A DNA stretch of 6,744 nt from JAXDLK01 sp034666665 (GTDB taxonomy: Bacteria; Desulfobacterota; Binatia; JACPRU01): positions 1 through 6,744 of the forward strand of contig JAXDLK010000178.1 in NCBI GenBank assembly GCA_034666665.1, written 5' to 3'. Position 1 is the stretch's first letter. Each line of letters starts with the position of its first letter. The translations under genes were made by a program, and so were the position numbers. The notes beneath the pieces are model-generated. The model did no database searches and was not told where the DNA came from. It was given only the letters and a program-made list of their open reading frames with translations. Positions 5,449 to 6,744 of this stretch are shown one piece after another.

Positions 5449-6744
5449 AGGACGCCGGCTCGGAAGCCGTCTTTCCGTCCGGCGCCGTGGAGCTCACGCC
5501 ACCCTCCTCGAGGCCGTACTTCTCCATGCGGTAGCGCATCGTGTCGCGAGAGATGCCGAGCAGCCGAGCCGCAGCGCTCCGGTTGCCGGAGGTCTTCTCG
5601 AGCGCGCGCTCGAGCAACGCCTTCTCCACGGCCTCGAGCGACACACCGGAATCCGGGAAATCGATCTGGATCTCGCCCGTCGGTGCGACCGCGACGCGTC
5701 CGGCGGCGGGGGAGACGGACCCGAGGCCGAGGTCCTCGGCACGCACGGGATCGTGGTCGGCGAAGAGGACGACGCGCTCCATGGCGTTCGCGAGCTCACG
5801 CACGTTCCCGGGCCACGGGTACCGTGCGATCGTCGCCTCCGCCTCGGGCGACAGGGTGCGGCACGCGAGACCGTAGCGACGACAGGTCTCCTCGAGCAGC
5901 AGGCCTGCAAGCCGCACGGCGTCGCCTTCCCGCTCGCGCAGAGGAGGGATCCGCACGACGGCGACCGTGAGTCGCTGGTAGAGGTCCTCGCGAAACTCGC
6001 CAAGCCGTACCGCCGCTTCGAGATCGCGATTCGTCGCCGCGATGATCTGCACGTCGATGCGGCGCCCTGCGGTGCCACCGACCCGTCGCACGACCTTCTC
6101 GTCGATCACCTTGAGGAACTTCGCCTGCAACCCGGCGGCTACGTGTCCGATCTCGTCGAGGAAGAGCGTGCCTCCTTCCGCGGTCTCGAAGAGACCGGTG
6201 CGCGCGGTCTTGGCGTCGGTGAACGCGCCCTTCTCGTATCCGAAGAGCTCGGACTCGATGAGGTTCTCCGGCAACGCCGTGCAGTTGACCTCGATGAAGG
6301 GCCCCTGGCTGCGGCCGCCCGCGGCGTGCAGGGCGCGCGCGACGTGGCCCTTTCCGCTGCCGGTTTCACCGAGCAAAAGCACCGTCGGAGCCGGTGCTCC
6401 GGGGCCGCTCGTCACCTGACCGATGCGAGTCACCAAGGCGCGCAGGCGACGGGCGGCATCCGACTCGCCGAGGATCGTTGCGGCCGCACCCCGTCGCTCG
6501 CGGTAGTAGGAGAGCTCCCGCTTCTGGCGGGCGCCGCTCAGCGCCAGCTGCACCTTCAGCTGGATCTCGTCGAGGTCGAACGGCTTCAGAACGTAGTCGC
6601 GCGCACCCCGCTGCATGGCGACCACCGCGTCGGCGATCGAGCCGTGCGCGGTCATCATGATCACCGGTAGGTTCGCGTCTGCGGCGACGAGCCACTCGAG
6701 CAACTCGAGCCCGCTCCCGTCGGGGAGCCGGAGGTCGAGCAGCA
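5447..6744 (-). CDS. Sigma54-dependent response regulator, NtrC family (receiver, AAA+, Fis-type HTH), 5' partial
   Basis: 431 residues are visible and the N-terminus lies beyond the right edge. The visible part starts inside the receiver domain at LLDLRLPDGSG, whose Asp (codon 6734-6736) is the likely phosphorylation site. IMMTAHG and the KPF Lys of the receiver follow. Then comes the AAA+ sigma54-interaction domain: Walker A GETGSGKG (6347-6370), sigma54-contact loop GAFTDA (6212-6229), Walker B GGTLFLDEIG (6146-6175), sensor I IIAATNRDL, FREDLYQRL with the arginine-finger region and PPLRERE, and WPGNVREL. The C-terminus is a Fis-type helix-turn-helix (NRSAAARLLGISRDTMRYRMEKYGL). Such proteins bind upstream sites and use ATP to open sigma54 promoters when phosphorylated. 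The loop reads GAFTDA, not the canonical GAFTGA. The gene is convergent with the kinase at a distance of 16 bases, so the two are probably cognate. Its own promoter is outside the window. Confidence 0.95.
   Translation of the reverse strand, partial: LLDLRLPDGSGLELLEWLVAADANLPVIMMTAHGSIADAVVAMQRGARDYVLKPFDLDEIQLKVQLALSGARQKRELSYYRERRGAAATILGESDAARRLRALVTRIGQVTSGPGAPAPTVLLLGETGSGKGHVARALHAAGGRSQGPFIEVNCTALPENLIESELFGYEKGAFTDAKTARTGLFETAEGGTLFLDEIGHVAAGLQAKFLKVIDEKVVRRVGGTAGRRIDVQIIAATNRDLEAAVRLGEFREDLYQRLTVAVVRIPPLREREGDAVRLAGLLLEETCRRYGLACRTLSPEAEATIARYPWPGNVRELANAMERVVLFADHDPVRAEDLGLGSVSPAAGRVAVAPTGEIQIDFPDSGVSLEAVEKALLERALEKTSGNRSAAARLLGISRDTMRYRMEKYGLEEGGVSSTAPDGKTASEPAS

Noticed and set aside
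5456..5474. Small hairpin followed by TTT after the kinase stop
   Set aside because: The stem is only 5 bp and lies within the coding end of the convergent regulator, which is too weak to call a terminator.

Overview
The window is GC-rich and tightly packed, with strong G/C third-position bias, secreted and outer-membrane proteins and sigma54-type regulation. This suggests a Gram-negative bacterium, plausibly of deltaproteobacterial type (Myxococcota, Binatota or relatives). The taxonomic guess rests on composition and gene style only and is weak. I see no mobile element, CRISPR array, tRNA or rRNA.

Layout, left to right. (1) Positions 1-127 hold the C-terminal tail of a zinc-type/quinone-oxidoreductase-like MDR dehydrogenase. 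(2) Positions 128-304 form a regulatory gap with a near-consensus sigma54 promoter (220-235), an untranslated leader and a good Shine-Dalgarno, ahead of a 127-residue secreted protein of unknown function (305-688). (3) A perfect 12-bp hairpin (703-730) separates that gene from a secreted protein (744-1538) joining an STN-like domain to three exact 32-residue HEAT-like repeats. (4) After a 150-base gap with overlapping inverted repeats comes a tight same-strand cluster. It encodes a single-haem c-type cytochrome fused to a probable outer-membrane beta-barrel (1689-2978), a periplasmic cupredoxin with a C-terminal carboxypeptidase-regulatory-like domain (2975-3592, overlapping by ATGA), and a membrane sensor histidine kinase with a dCache-like periplasmic domain (3601-5430, 8-base gap). 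(5) Convergent to the kinase, 16 bases away, is a sigma54-dependent response regulator of the NtrC family (5447 to beyond the right edge, minus strand), whose N-terminus lies outside the window.

How the parts may work together (inference): the kinase and the sigma54 activator look like one two-component pair split over convergent strands. The kinase shares an apparent transcript with two redox-metal proteins, a haem protein at the outer membrane and a copper protein in the periplasm. This suggests a circuit that senses or manages electron transfer or metal/redox state across the envelope. The sigma54 promoter at 220-235 is the obvious local candidate target of the activator, which would put the secreted 127-residue protein, and perhaps the STN-HEAT protein, under its control. 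I found no sigma54 promoter directly upstream of the cytochrome operon.
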